Positions 1 through 8,913 are shown, numbered from the stretch's first letter. The stretch is DNA of 64,000 nucleotides from Woeseiaceae bacterium (GCA_021773035.1 JAJFKU010000069.1:34091-98090); one strand, 5' to 3'. Program-made: numbers and translations. Notes: a model not told the origin generated them from the letters alone.

Positions 1-1
1 A

Positions 2-328
2 CTGATTGACGCCGACATGATGGCAGCGGATCGCTTTCATTCGGATGACTTCGAGTTGGTTAGTCCGAGTGGTCGTGTCTATACGAAAGAACAATATTTG
101 GGCGGGATCTCATCTGGAATATTTGACTACCAGGTCTTCGAACCTGTATCCGATATTCAAGTGAAGGTCCATGTTGGTGCGGCCGTGTTGCGGTACCGGT
201 CAACTATCGAAATTACCGTGGGCGAGCAATCCTACCCACCAGCGAGTTATTGGCATATCAGCTCACTCGAACTTCGAGACGGACAGTGGCAAGTTGTGTG
301 GTCACAATCGACAGCGATCGCCGATTGA
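2..328 (+). CDS. NTF2-like / SnoaL-type small protein, 5' end cut by window
   Basis: The reading frame is open from the first bases of the window to a stop at 328, so the true start probably lies outside; the first ATG inside is at 17. The 103-residue visible product has the pattern of a DUF4440/SnoaL-like cone fold: an FxxDDFELVSPSGRVYTKEQYL segment followed by alternating beta strands and a C-terminal GQWQVVWSQST strand typical of this superfamily. Members are small enzymes or ligand-binding proteins of varied function, so no substrate can be given. It sits alone, separated by about 750 noncoding bases from the next gene, and is probably not part of the conjugative module to its right. Confidence 0.6.
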   Translation: MIDADMMAADRFHSDDFELVSPSGRVYTKEQYLGGISSGIFDYQVFEPVSDIQVKVHVGAAVLRYRSTIEITVGEQSYPPASYWHISSLELRDGQWQVVWSQSTAIAD

Positions 329-1078
329 CCTCGTGCGAATTCCATTATCCCTGGCGTTGGCGGCTTTGACCTGTCACGACGACCGACTCTCGGTCGGAGA
401 TGGAACAATCTCAACGCTCAGAATACGGCGCATACACTATCAATGAGTTACGTGCAGAAGTGACGGACTCAGGTTCAGCCGTTCAGAACCCTATCAGCTC
501 TTTAGGTTGTGCGATTTCAATCGCCGTGGTTACGTGCAGCTTGTCGTGCTCGAATCGCGTGCAACGAATTGCGGACACCTATTATTGTCTAAGTGAGCAG
601 CAATGCTTCTGCAATCAATCACATACAAAAAAAGCGGACAGCTATTAATGTTTTCGGACAGTTATTATTGTCGGAAATCATTGTGCAATTAGTCGAGGCA
701 AGAACACAGTAGCTGGCTTGGTCCCAGTGGTGACACCGAAGTCACCATCTTCGTGCTGACACACAACATAGATCTTTCTAATCTTGCTCTACCGACTGTA
801 TGTGCAGTTTCAAGCAGTCGCCAAGCGCTCATTGAACGACTGCAGGTAGCGAATGCTGACATTCACGAGTGGTAAGACAGGGTCAGGACTTGCCGCTGCC
901 GGACGGCCGCTATTGGCTGGGTACCGTCTGTCACCGAGGCAGTTAGCGACGTTTCTGACGGTCTGCTTGTAGGCGGAAGCGGACTATCGGAGTGCGCGAA
1001 TCTGACAACAGCTGTACGCTCAGATCTGAGTTTTCACATCTAGTCGTGAGCGGCCGAAGTCGTCCTTTTACAATGGCA
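329..1078. other. Gene-poor stretch of 750 bases
   Basis: I see no convincing gene on either strand; the short open frames lack family features or ribosome binding sites. The only structured part is a set of 20-bp repeats at 571-674, listed separately. The stretch may be a boundary between the flanking DNA on the left and the conjugative module on the right. Confidence 0.5.
571..674. repeat. Three imperfect 20-bp direct repeats, transposon-end-like
   Basis: Copies begin at CGGACA in 572, 635 and 655. The second and third are in direct tandem with a 20-bp period (CGGACAGCTATTAATGTTTT and CGGACAGTTATTATTGTCGG); the first is 63 bp upstream of the second, close to three periods. Multiple ~20-bp transposase-binding repeats containing a TGTC/GACA core are typical of ends of Tn7-like, Tn5053/Tn402-like and Mu-like transposons. 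No tnsB/tniA gene is visible in the window, so this would be an orphan end. The transposon reading is inference. Confidence 0.35.
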
Positions 1079-2365
1079 CTAGGATTCGTAGAAGCCATCA
1101 GCGACAGACTGAGCCCGAGCCGCGAGCTCCGGTGGGGACATCTTCATGTTCGTCGATCCGTGGCGCACGTATGCCTGTTTCGAGTTGAGTAAATAGTTGG
1201 GTTCAGGGGACCTCTTTACCGCAAGCGTAACGACAGTGAGCCCATAGAGAACAACCGCCTCGATAGCGAAACATTGATTGTGCCGGAGACCTTCCAGTAA
1301 TTGTTTGCGAATCGCGGCAGCATAATCGGCCGCGGCTTTCTCGATGTTTCCTCCCCGCTTTTTCACAAGGTCTTTTGCCAATCCCATCACTTCGCCTTCG
1401 TCGTTAACACCGATGAAGAGTTGGCCACCACGGCCATTGGCAAACGCGCACACCGTCCGCTCAATCTCTGAAAACTTATGCGTATCTCCCAAATCAACGA
1501 AGACCTTGAACTCACAGATTTCCGATTCGCCGCCGTTGATGAGGTCTTCGAGTCGCTCGCTGATTCGCGAGTGATTGCGGTCTGATAGGTACTGGTAGGG
1601 CCACTCTGTAGATGACCGATAGTCAATAACCTCGTCGCCCTCCGAGACCAGCCAAAGTTCGACATCCCGTAGGTTCTGAGTGTCGATAACCTGTTCTTCG
1701 TCCCCCATCAGTTTGATCGGTGTCTCGCTGTTTAGATGGCCAACCAGGCAGAGCGGCTCCTTCGCATTGGCGATAAACAGGCGATCATTGTCGATACCAA
1801 TCGCGCCTCGCTGGTCAGTCACCTCGATCGACAGCTCACCCTTTTGACCATCGCTTGCCCCGTGGAATTGCGATAGCCCGAGAAACTCTCTCGTGTACTC
1901 CCCCGCTGACAGGTAGTGGGGCATTCCATAGGCAATCAGCTGTCCTTCTGAAAAGTACGCATCGCCGTCGATCCTAGCCGAGTATTTTCGCCTCGGCAGG
2001 CCTGTGCCTGTCGCATGACTTGGGACGATCTCCTCGGTCCAACTAACGTTTTGATCCTTGATCTTGATCGGTGGCACCTGAGCTGATAGCTCACATCCGG
2101 TGCCCGACAAAACACTTAGAAACTCGCTTATCGGCTGAGCGCCAAGCGATTGTGCGACAAATGCGAAGTCTCGGTACATCTCGTGCCGCTGCTCGAAAGC
2201 ATCTGTTGCTTCTACGCATCGGCCAGTCACATAGCGCCATTCATCACTACCATGACGCAAGAATACGGCGCGCAAGTCCAGCGCAAATGGGCGGTTATCA
2301 CAGCGGACAACACTAACGATGCCGCCGAGGTCGTCGCTGGAAATATTACGTCGAGATAAATTCAT
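1079..2365 (-). CDS. AlbA_2 (Schlafen-type) domain protein, putative DNA/RNA-binding ATPase
   Basis: The C-terminal half (roughly residues 275-400) carries the AlbA_2 (divergent AAA-4) signature: E-FK near the start, then FSEIERTVCAFANGRGGQLF, followed by GVNDEGEVMGL. Family members are nucleic-acid-binding regulators, accessory proteins of mobile elements or defence-linked proteins. The N-terminal ~270 residues are not recognised; they may form a sensor or substrate domain. The start is uncertain: an in-frame GTG at 2374 lies three codons before the ATG at 2365 used here, and neither has a clear Shine-Dalgarno sequence. It stands leftmost in the conjugative module, transcribed in the same direction as radC and the virB1/trbM pair. 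Confidence 0.65.
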   Translation of the reverse strand: MNLSRRNISSDDLGGIVSVVRCDNRPFALDLRAVFLRHGSDEWRYVTGRCVEATDAFEQRHEMYRDFAFVAQSLGAQPISEFLSVLSGTGCELSAQVPPIKIKDQNVSWTEEIVPSHATGTGLPRRKYSARIDGDAYFSEGQLIAYGMPHYLSAGEYTREFLGLSQFHGASDGQKGELSIEVTDQRGAIGIDNDRLFIANAKEPLCLVGHLNSETPIKLMGDEEQVIDTQNLRDVELWLVSEGDEVIDYRSSTEWPYQYLSDRNHSRISERLEDLINGGESEICEFKVFVDLGDTHKFSEIERTVCAFANGRGGQLFIGVNDEGEVMGLAKDLVKKRGGNIEKAAADYAAAIRKQLLEGLRHNQCFAIEAVVLYGLTVVTLAVKRSPEPNYLLNSKQAYVRHGSTNMKMSPPELAARAQSVADGFYES

Positions 2366-2489
2366 ACGCAGCACCCAAGGTTTGACCGAAGTAATAACAA
2401 TGAGCGTAGCACTGTCTCAGCACTCTCTTTGCAGAATACGCCTTGAAAGCGCATCGACGGTTACCGCAATCACAGTGATCGCCCGCGCC

Positions 2490-2984
2490 TCATAAGAGGC
2501 CGCGGGACGCGAGTGACACCGACGTGTCACCGCCGATTATGATGTGGTCGAGGACTCGCACGTCGACCAACTCGAGGGCGGCCTTTAGACGCTGCGTGAT
2601 GCGCTCGTCAGCCTGGCTCGGCTCCGCGACCCCACTTGGATGCTGGTGGGCGAGGACAAGTGCGGCGGCGTTGAGCGTCAAGGCCCTGGCGACGATGACC
2701 CGGGGGTACACGCTGGTGCCGTCGATGGTCCCATGGAAGGCGCGATCAAACTTGATTACGCGGTGTCGATTGTCGAGATACAGGCAGCAGAAGATTTCGT
2801 TCGGCTCGGTGGCAAGCTCGGCGATCAGAAAGTCTTCCGTGTCTTTCGGGCTGCGAATGGCTTTGCCTTTGCGAAACTTTCGACGCAGTTTGCGGCGAGC
2901 GCCCTGCACCACTTCGTCTGTGGTCGCTTCAAGGTAGACGCCGTTGTCGTCTTGGATGTAGAGGATGTTGTTTGATTCGCTCAT
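2490..2984 (-). CDS. radC: RadC-like JAB-domain protein
   Basis: The 164-residue protein has a complete JAMM/JAB metalloprotease-type motif: H113-Q-H115, seven residues, S123-x-x-D126, inside AHQHPSGVAEPSQADERITQ. Chromosomal RadC proteins are about 220 residues with an N-terminal UPF0758 helix-hairpin-helix part. This one has a short basic N-terminus (RRKLRRKFRKGKAIRS) and only the JAB domain, the form usually found on plasmids, ICEs and genomic islands. Its biochemical role is unsettled; the old radiation-repair name comes from a misassigned mutation. The ATG at 2984 has a GGAG about eight bases upstream. About 260 bases without a gene separate it from the transglycosylase gene. Confidence 0.85.
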   Translation of the reverse strand: MSESNNILYIQDDNGVYLEATTDEVVQGARRKLRRKFRKGKAIRSPKDTEDFLIAELATEPNEIFCCLYLDNRHRVIKFDRAFHGTIDGTSVYPRVIVARALTLNAAALVLAHQHPSGVAEPSQADERITQRLKAALELVDVRVLDHIIIGGDTSVSLASRGLL

Positions 2985-3248
2985 GGCACGCTCCGCTGGA
3001 GTGGGTTGGTGCGCATGGGAAACGTCGTGTGTCGGTGGGATAGATCAGGGCTCGTTGCAAACGGGTGCGGCCCGCAACTTTGAGAGGACACGGGTGCAGT
3101 AACGATTCATTTAAGCCTTGATGAAGAACACAACACGGCGATGCTAGGCGTGCTTAAACCACTGCGGAGCGCTGCGCGAATTCCCCTATTCATCCGCACA
3201 GCAGACATTTGGGCAACTGCCGAACCGGCAGCTAGAGTGATTGCTTGA

Positions 3249-3833
3249 TCAGTCGAAAAGACCGTCGCGTCGATCGAGCAGCGTTAGCAGCCGATCCACG
3301 TAAGCTTGCGTCTCTGGATACGGTGGCACGGTCCGACCGAAGCGCTCAACAGCGTCCTCGCCCGCGTTGTACGCGGCAAGCACGAGTTCCAGTCGGTCGA
3401 ACTGAACCGCAAGCGTCTTGAGATAGCGAACACCGGCCTCGATATTCTGCTCCGGATCGGTCGCGTCAATGACCCCGAAGCGCTCGGCCGTCGCCGGCAT
3501 CAACTGCATGAGACCGATCGCACCGGCCTTTGACACCGCGATCGGATCATAGGCCGATTCAACCAGCACAATGGCATGCACCAGATCGGGATCCAGGCCG
3601 TGCCGGCGCGCCAATGCGCGAATCATCGGGTCGAACTTCACTCGTCGGGCGATAAGCTCTGCTGCAGACGGCGGACGCCAATGCTCCGACAAACGCTGCC
3701 GCTGCAGATGATCCAGACTTCGATGAAAAGAGGATTCAGCGTTCTCGCGATACTGCCATACATCGGCCATTGAGGGCGCCGCCGTACCGGCAATGGCGAG
3801 CATTACCGAGATCCGCGGCAGAGATTTCTTCAA
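3249..3833 (-). CDS. virB1: VirB1-like lytic transglycosylase (SLT family)
   Basis: Periplasmic peptidoglycan hydrolase that would open the wall for the conjugation channel. The first ~23 residues are a signal peptide ending in the SMA region. The SLT domain (about residues 65-185) has the catalytic glutamate E92 in IVLVESAYDP, the GAIGLMQLMPATA motif and the LVLAAYNAGEDAV segment, all standard for soluble lytic transglycosylase family 1. The start is TTG at 3833, whose bases overlap the TGA stop of the upstream trbM gene, a sign of translational coupling. Transcribed away from the main virB operon. Confidence 0.9.
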   Translation of the reverse strand: MKKSLPRISVMLAIAGTAAPSMADVWQYRENAESSFHRSLDHLQRQRLSEHWRPPSAAELIARRVKFDPMIRALARRHGLDPDLVHAIVLVESAYDPIAVSKAGAIGLMQLMPATAERFGVIDATDPEQNIEAGVRYLKTLAVQFDRLELVLAAYNAGEDAVERFGRTVPPYPETQAYVDRLLTLLDRRDGLFD

Positions 3834-4321
3834 TAGAAAAAGCGTCCGTCGGAGACGACATTGCCGTCACTGTCCAGAACTCGAATCGGGGAACCGTTTT
3901 CGAACAACTGCAAGTAGCGCCTCACCGTTCGGGTTGTAGCCGGATACGTTTCAAACCTCGGCTCGCCCTCGTCCGATTCCGTCGGCTCTATGGAACGGCA
4001 GAACGCGACCGACAGCTCCTCGACGCTCTGAAGAAGGAACCCGTCCCGGCAAGGCTCGTAAGTTTCATATCCCACGGCGAACGTAAACTCCGGTGTCGAT
4101 GCGTAAGTCACCGCACACGAGCCCCACGCCGGTAACGGCGACTTGCCCTTGAGGATACGACGCTCGAAGGCTTTTTTGGCATCGGAACAACCGGCGAGAA
4201 AGCCCGTCGGCAAACACAACCAGATGGCGCATTCGTCCTGAGAGGCAGCCACGGCCGGCGGCGCCGGCAAGCTGACAGCCAACAATATGGCCGCCTGGGT
4301 AAGTAACAAGGCTCGAATCAT
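3830..4321 (-). CDS. trbM: TrbM/KikA-family conjugation protein
   Basis: Secreted protein with an N-terminal signal peptide ending near PPAVAA and a TrbM-type core: DECAIWLCLPTGFLAGCSDAKKAF with conserved cysteines, then KSPLPAWGSCAV. TrbM (IncP, KikA/MpfK in IncN-like systems) is a mating-pair-formation accessory factor whose precise role is not known. I choose the ATG at 4321 because GGAGAG stands five bases upstream and the signal peptide begins right after it; the frame stays open to 4459, but that extension has no leader character. It couples directly to the virB1-like gene and is divergent from the long virB operon. Confidence 0.8.
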   Translation of the reverse strand: MIRALLLTQAAILLAVSLPAPPAVAASQDECAIWLCLPTGFLAGCSDAKKAFERRILKGKSPLPAWGSCAVTYASTPEFTFAVGYETYEPCRDGFLLQSVEELSVAFCRSIEPTESDEGEPRFETYPATTRTVRRYLQLFENGSPIRVLDSDGNVVSDGRFFY

Positions 4322-4453
4322 TTCATCTCTCCAACAAGATCGTATGCGGTCGGCGCAGCGCGAATCGCTAAATCGACGCGCGGTGAACCACCGCATGTGT
4401 GTCCTGTAATCCAGTGCTTGCGCCCGATACACTATGTGATACGATGCACGACA

Positions 4454-4481
4454 TTGCAATCTTAAGCACAGTATTTATGCT
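4454..4481 (+). promoter_or_regulatory. Possible sigma-70 promoter of the virB operon
   Basis: In the short gap between divergent trbM and the first rightward gene, TTGCAA (4454-4459) and TATGCT (4476-4481) are spaced by 16 bases, each matching four of six consensus positions. It is the best-placed candidate for driving the virB operon, with a leader of about 65 bases. This is a by-eye match only. Confidence 0.3.
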
Positions 4482-4550
4482 TTTTCGGATAATGATTCTT
4501 ATAAGGACAACGCTGCAATTCGTTAATACCAGCAAGACAGAGGGAACTGA

Positions 4551-5003
4551 GTGACGGCCGTATTCAACGCCCCGTCGATTGATTCCGCCGAAACCATCTC
4601 GCCAAACGCGACTCTCTCGCGTAAAAATGGTGTGGATTCAGGCAGGAAGAGACACACAGACCCGATGGCAGCTAAGCAAAGCGGACTGACGCAGTCCGAA
4701 CTGCAAGCACTGGTGCGCGCAAATGCAGCGTTCGAACTGGTCGCTCGGTCTTTGAAACGAGACGGAGAGACCTGGTGGACGATTGACATTGTGCTCTCCG
4801 ATGCCGAGCCGCTTTTTATCAGCAAGGCCCGAAGCAAAGAGGAGCGCAGAGTCTGGAAACAGCTCTCAGCGTTGCAGCGCTTCCTGGCGACAGAAGTGCC
4901 CGAGGTTGGGAGGTTGACGGTAGAACTTGAAACCATGCAGCCGAAGGGGCCCAACCATGCCAGCAAGAAGAAAAACCGCTCTCCTACAGGGAAGCGCACT
5001 TAG
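4551..5003 (+). CDS. Unrecognised first gene of the virB operon
   Basis: The 150-residue product starts at GTG 4551, with AGAGGGA just upstream. The middle part (about residues 40-125) is a compact alpha/beta domain: LTQSELQALVRANAAFELVA, then DGETWWTIDIVLSDAEPLFI, then KARSKEERRVWKQLSALQRF. It has neither signal peptide nor membrane segment, so it is probably cytoplasmic, and its C-terminus is strongly basic (KKKNRSPTGKR). It overlaps virB2 by 47 bases (the virB2 start lies inside this gene), so both are expected to be translated from one message. Small KfrB/ParC-like regulators occur at this place in some P-type plasmids, but I cannot assign a family. Confidence 0.65.
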   Translation: MTAVFNAPSIDSAETISPNATLSRKNGVDSGRKRHTDPMAAKQSGLTQSELQALVRANAAFELVARSLKRDGETWWTIDIVLSDAEPLFISKARSKEERRVWKQLSALQRFLATEVPEVGRLTVELETMQPKGPNHASKKKNRSPTGKRT

Positions 5004-5259
5004 CCTATTTTTTATCGTCGCACTGATTGAGCCCGCCTACGCTCAATCTTTAGAGCCCCTCGAAAATCTCGCCGACTTCATTGTCAACTTTCTTACCGGT
5101 CCCATAGCGCGCAGCGCCGCCATCATCGCGGTCGCGGTTCTGGGTTATCTCGGTTTCACCGGCCGCTTGCGCTGGGGCATCGCCGGCTCGGTCGTCGTCG
5201 GCATTGCATTGATCTTTGGTGCGGCCACCATTGTTGATGCCATCCAGGGTTCGGTCTGA
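4957..5259 (+). CDS. virB2: VirB2/TrbC-family pilin
   Basis: Major pilus subunit. The precursor has a basic start (MPARRKT), a hydrophobic leader with likely signal peptidase cleavage after PAYA, and a mature part with two membrane helices (ARSAAIIAVAVLGYLGF and GSVVVGIALIFGAATIV) joined by the short basic loop TGRLRWG, the canonical VirB2 layout. ATG 4957 with GAAGGGG upstream is preferred over an in-frame ATG at 4927. It lies directly before virB3 and virB4, as in the Agrobacterium virB order. Confidence 0.9.
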   Translation: MPARRKTALLQGSALSLFFIVALIEPAYAQSLEPLENLADFIVNFLTGPIARSAAIIAVAVLGYLGFTGRLRWGIAGSVVVGIALIFGAATIVDAIQGSV

Positions 5260-5263
5260 GTGA

Positions 5264-5566
5264 ATGGCACATTACGAAGACGACGAACCGGTGGCGATCG
5301 ATCCGCTGTTCTTGGGTTTGACCCGACCCACCATGGCGTTTGGGGTGACGTATACCTATTTCGTTTTGAACGGGCTTGCCACGACCATTGCGTTTCTCGC
5401 CTTGAACAGTCCGTGGGCCTGGTTGATTGGGATTCCGGTGCACCTGGTCGGTGTGATTGCGTGCCTGAAGGAGGTGCGCTTTTTTGATCTGTGGCGCGTC
5501 CGGCTCTTAACCACACCCAACATTCGCAATCGCCGCCTGTGGCGCGCTAACAGCTACCGACCCTGA
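5264..5566 (+). CDS. virB3: VirB3 inner-membrane protein
   Basis: Short inner-membrane component that works with the VirB4 ATPase in pilus assembly. The 100-residue protein has the VirB3 pattern: an N-terminal DPLFLGLTRPTMAFGV amphipathic segment, two hydrophobic stretches (about residues 25-45 and 50-65) and a charged tail beginning KEVRFFDLW. It starts four bases after virB2 ends and is followed at once by virB4. Confidence 0.92.
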   Translation: MAHYEDDEPVAIDPLFLGLTRPTMAFGVTYTYFVLNGLATTIAFLALNSPWAWLIGIPVHLVGVIACLKEVRFFDLWRVRLLTTPNIRNRRLWRANSYRP

Positions 5567-5582
5567 GCGGCGCCCGACACAG

Positions 5583-7982
5583 ATGGGAAAGCTTGCCATT
5601 AAAACCACGCAGCGCGGCACCGATGCATTGGCGGAGGTGGGTATAGAGCGATTCATCCCCTATACCCATCACGTCGATGAGCACACGCTCGCCACCAAGG
5701 ACGGTTACCTGCTGCAAATTATTCGCCTTGAGGGCTTCCCGTTCGAAACCGCCGATCAGGCCGAACTCAACTACCGCAAAGTGCTTCGAAATTCCCTGTG
5801 GCGCGGCATGGCAAACGCACGATTTGCGATCTACCAACACATCGTTCGCCGGCAGGTCAGCGACTATCCCGATGGCGAGTTCGACGGCGTCAGTCGAGAA
5901 CTTGATGCGGCGTGGCGACAAAAACTCAGCGACAAACACCTGTTTGCCAACGACCAGTATTTAACGATTGTTCGCCGTCCACTGCGCGGTACGGTCGGCA
6001 TCATGGAGCAGGTCGCCCGGCTGGTATCGAGCCGCGCCGACAAGGAGGCACAGGCCGCAGAGCGCCTGGCGAATCTAAAGGCGCTCAATGAAGCGACGCG
6101 CAACGTCGTTACGACGTTGGCGGGCTACCAGCCACGACGACTCGGTTTCACGAAAACAGCCGACGGCGTATTTTCAGAAGCGCTGTCGTTCTTGAGCTAT
6201 CTCATCAACCACGAGCCACGACCGGTTCGCGCACCGCGAATGCGCCTAGATCAATACTTGGGATATAAGCGGCCGTTCTTCGGCCCGGAGTCGGTGGAGA
6301 TTCGCGGTGCGGCTCGAGACGATGTAACGCTCGGCGCGATGGTCTCCATTAAAGAGTACGCGCCGGAATCCGGACCGGGCATGTTAGATGCCCTACTGCG
6401 ATTGCCGCACGAGTTTGTACTCACGCAGTCGTTCGGTTTTCTGGACCGTCAAAAAGCGTTGAACGAATTAGAACGCGTACAACGCGTCATGGACTCGGCC
6501 GAGGATCGCGCCGTCACCTTGATGGAACAACTCTCCGCCGCCACCGATGCCGCTGCGTCCGGTCAAATCGCTTTCGGTGAGCATCACGCGACGGTATTCG
6601 TTAAAGCGAAGGATGCACCCGCGCTGGATCAGGCGGTCACGGACGTGACATCGGAGTTAACGCACATCGGACTGATGACGGTGCGCGAGGACGTCAATCA
6701 GGAGCCGGCGTTTTGGGCGCAACTGCCAGGTAACTTCGCTTTCATCGCGCGACGCGCGTTGATCTCAACGGCGAACTTCGCAGGCTTTGCCAGTCTGCAC
6801 AACTTCCCGCAAGGAAAACGTGAGGGCAATCACTGGGGGCCGTGCGTGGCGTTGCTTGAGACCACCTCGGGCACACCCTACGCGTTCAATTTCCATCAAG
6901 GCGATCTTGGCAATTTCGTGGTCATCGGCCCGTCGGGCACCGGCAAGACCGTTGTCATGACGTTTCTCATGGCACAGGCGCAGCGCTATCGGCCCTTCTC
7001 GGTGTATTTCGACTTTCGGCGCGGCGCCGAGATTTTTATTCGCGCCATCGGCGGCCAGTACAGCGTCATTCAACCGGGCCATCCCACCGGATTCAATCCA
7101 CTGCAGCTGCAGGACACACCGGTCAATCGTGCGTTCTTAAGAAAATGGTTGACGCAACTGGTACGGCCGCTGGACGGTTCGGCGCTTAACGCCGCTGACA
7201 ACGCCATCATCGCCGATGCCATTGACGCTAATTTCCAGGCCGCACCCGAGCACCGTCGGCTGAGTGTTTTGCAAGAGCTCTTTCACGGCCATGAACGTCC
7301 CTCGGCCGACAGCATTGCCGAACGTTTACGACCATGGTGGGGCAACGGCGAGCGGGCCTGGCTGTTCGACAATGCAACGGACGCGTTGAGTTTCGATCAG
7401 CGCACCACCGGCTTTGACCTGACCTTCATCCTGGACGACGCCGTCGGTCGACCGCCGGCACTTATGTATCTTTTCCATCGTGTCGATCAACGACTCGTGG
7501 GACAAAAAGCCATCATCTTTATCGATGAAGCGTGGCGCGGTTTGAAAGACCCGGACGTTGCCGAGCGCATCGAAGAATGGGAACGCACGATTCGAAAACG
7601 TGAGGGGCTAGTGGGTCTTGGCAGTCAGTCGGCGGACAGCATCATTAACTCGCCGATCGGCAGCGTCATCAACGAGCAATCACCGACGCAAATCTTTATG
7701 CCGAACCTCAAGGCTGACGCTGCGGCGTATTGCGACGGTTTTGGTTTGACCCGCGAGGAGCTTCGCATCGTCCGCGAGCTCCCCGACACCAGCCGCTGTT
7801 TTCTACTCAAACACGGCGCGCATTCGGTGATCGCTCGCCTGGATCTGAACGGGCTCGACGACTTACTCGCCGTCCTGTCTGGCCGCGACGACACCGTCAC
7901 CCTACTCGACCAAGTTCGCAAGCAGTTTGGCGACAACCCCGCCGACTGGTTGCCGGTTTTTCATCAACGGAGATCACGATGA
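5583..7982 (+). CDS. virB4: VirB4 conjugation ATPase
   Basis: Large cytoplasmic ATPase that powers pilin extraction and substrate transport. The 799 residues comprise the N-terminal CagE/TrbE/VirB domain and a C-terminal RecA-like motor with Walker A GPSGTGKT near residue 449 and Walker B AIIFIDEAW near 643. Length is normal for the family (about 790-820). Its stop overlaps the ATG of virB5 (ATGA), which implies coupled translation. Confidence 0.97.
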   Translation: MGKLAIKTTQRGTDALAEVGIERFIPYTHHVDEHTLATKDGYLLQIIRLEGFPFETADQAELNYRKVLRNSLWRGMANARFAIYQHIVRRQVSDYPDGEFDGVSRELDAAWRQKLSDKHLFANDQYLTIVRRPLRGTVGIMEQVARLVSSRADKEAQAAERLANLKALNEATRNVVTTLAGYQPRRLGFTKTADGVFSEALSFLSYLINHEPRPVRAPRMRLDQYLGYKRPFFGPESVEIRGAARDDVTLGAMVSIKEYAPESGPGMLDALLRLPHEFVLTQSFGFLDRQKALNELERVQRVMDSAEDRAVTLMEQLSAATDAAASGQIAFGEHHATVFVKAKDAPALDQAVTDVTSELTHIGLMTVREDVNQEPAFWAQLPGNFAFIARRALISTANFAGFASLHNFPQGKREGNHWGPCVALLETTSGTPYAFNFHQGDLGNFVVIGPSGTGKTVVMTFLMAQAQRYRPFSVYFDFRRGAEIFIRAIGGQYSVIQPGHPTGFNPLQLQDTPVNRAFLRKWLTQLVRPLDGSALNAADNAIIADAIDANFQAAPEHRRLSVLQELFHGHERPSADSIAERLRPWWGNGERAWLFDNATDALSFDQRTTGFDLTFILDDAVGRPPALMYLFHRVDQRLVGQKAIIFIDEAWRGLKDPDVAERIEEWERTIRKREGLVGLGSQSADSIINSPIGSVINEQSPTQIFMPNLKADAAAYCDGFGLTREELRIVRELPDTSRCFLLKHGAHSVIARLDLNGLDDLLAVLSGRDDTVTLLDQVRKQFGDNPADWLPVFHQRRSR

Positions 7983-8719
7983 CTTCACTACGCATAATCA
8001 GCACCGTTATTGCGCTAACGCTTATCTGTCCGGGCGCGGCCCGCGCGGGCGGCATCCCCGTCATTGACGTGGCAAACGTCGCTGAGAGTATTCGCCAACT
8101 GGTGCAAATGCAGCAAGCCTACCAACGGCAGTTCGAGGAGCTGCAGCAGTCCATTAAACAGGTCGAGGCCTTAACCGGCTCACGCGGCATGGGCGATTTA
8201 TTGAATTCACCGGCGTTTCGCGACTCACGCCGCTACACACCGACCACCTGGGAGGACACCTTGCGTATTCTCGAGGCCGGTGGCCTACCGGGATCGGCCG
8301 CCGATACGCGCGCCATCTACGAGACCCATGCCGAAACGTTTCAGGTCGGCAGCGGCGCCGACATCGACCGACGCGATGAGACCAGCCCCAATGCACTCGC
8401 GCACGAACGCCGACGCGACACCGCCTACGCCAGCATGGCCGTCGCGGAACGCTCATTCGATGAAGCCTCGCAACGCACCGTCAACTACGAATCGCTGATG
8501 GCCCGCATTGACGCATCGCCGGACAGTAAAGCGAGCACCGATCTCAACGCCCGCGTCGTGGCTGAGAACGGCATGGCGTTGAACGATCTGGTGCGCCTGT
8601 CGACGATTCAGTTGCAGCAACAAGCCGCCGCCGACAATCAAGCGCTGGTCGACGCGACCAACATGGCCGCCATGTTGCGTTATCAGACCTTTCGCCTCGA
8701 AGACATTCCCACGGAGTAG
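7979..8719 (+). CDS. virB5: VirB5 minor pilin / pilus-tip protein
   Basis: Periplasmic, 246 residues. The signal peptide runs to about residue 23 (GAARA). The mature part is helical and glutamine-rich (QLVQMQQAYQRQFEELQQSI), with further long helices at the C-terminus, as in VirB5/TrbJ proteins that cap the pilus. The frame is open upstream inside virB4, but ATG 7979 overlaps the virB4 stop and gives a clean signal peptide, so it is taken as the start. Confidence 0.9.
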   Translation: MTSLRIISTVIALTLICPGAARAGGIPVIDVANVAESIRQLVQMQQAYQRQFEELQQSIKQVEALTGSRGMGDLLNSPAFRDSRRYTPTTWEDTLRILEAGGLPGSAADTRAIYETHAETFQVGSGADIDRRDETSPNALAHERRRDTAYASMAVAERSFDEASQRTVNYESLMARIDASPDSKASTDLNARVVAENGMALNDLVRLSTIQLQQQAAADNQALVDATNMAAMLRYQTFRLEDIPTE

Positions 8720-8724
8720 CCACA

Positions 8725-8913
8725 ATGAAATTTAGACGCAATCGCACACTTTCTCTGTTACTAATCGGCGCCGTCTTAACGGCAAGCTGCGCGCATCGCG
8801 ATCTGAAAGCACCGTGCACAAATACGCTCAACCTCACTGATGCGGCTATCGTGCCTTGCGATCAGCGCGAACCGGTGAATGGTGTGCCCTCACATTGGAA
8901 TCCATCACCATGA
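8725..8913 (+). CDS. Small VirB7-like lipoprotein
   Basis: The 62-residue product has a lipoprotein signal with lipobox LTASC (cysteine near residue 23), followed by a short soluble tail containing two more cysteines. In VirB systems a small outer-membrane lipoprotein (VirB7) caps VirB9 in the core complex; the position in the operon and the size fit that job, but sequence alone does not prove it, and small entry-exclusion lipoproteins occupy similar places. It begins six bases after virB5, and its stop overlaps the next ATG. Confidence 0.7.
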   Translation: MKFRRNRTLSLLLIGAVLTASCAHRDLKAPCTNTLNLTDAAIVPCDQREPVNGVPSHWNPSP

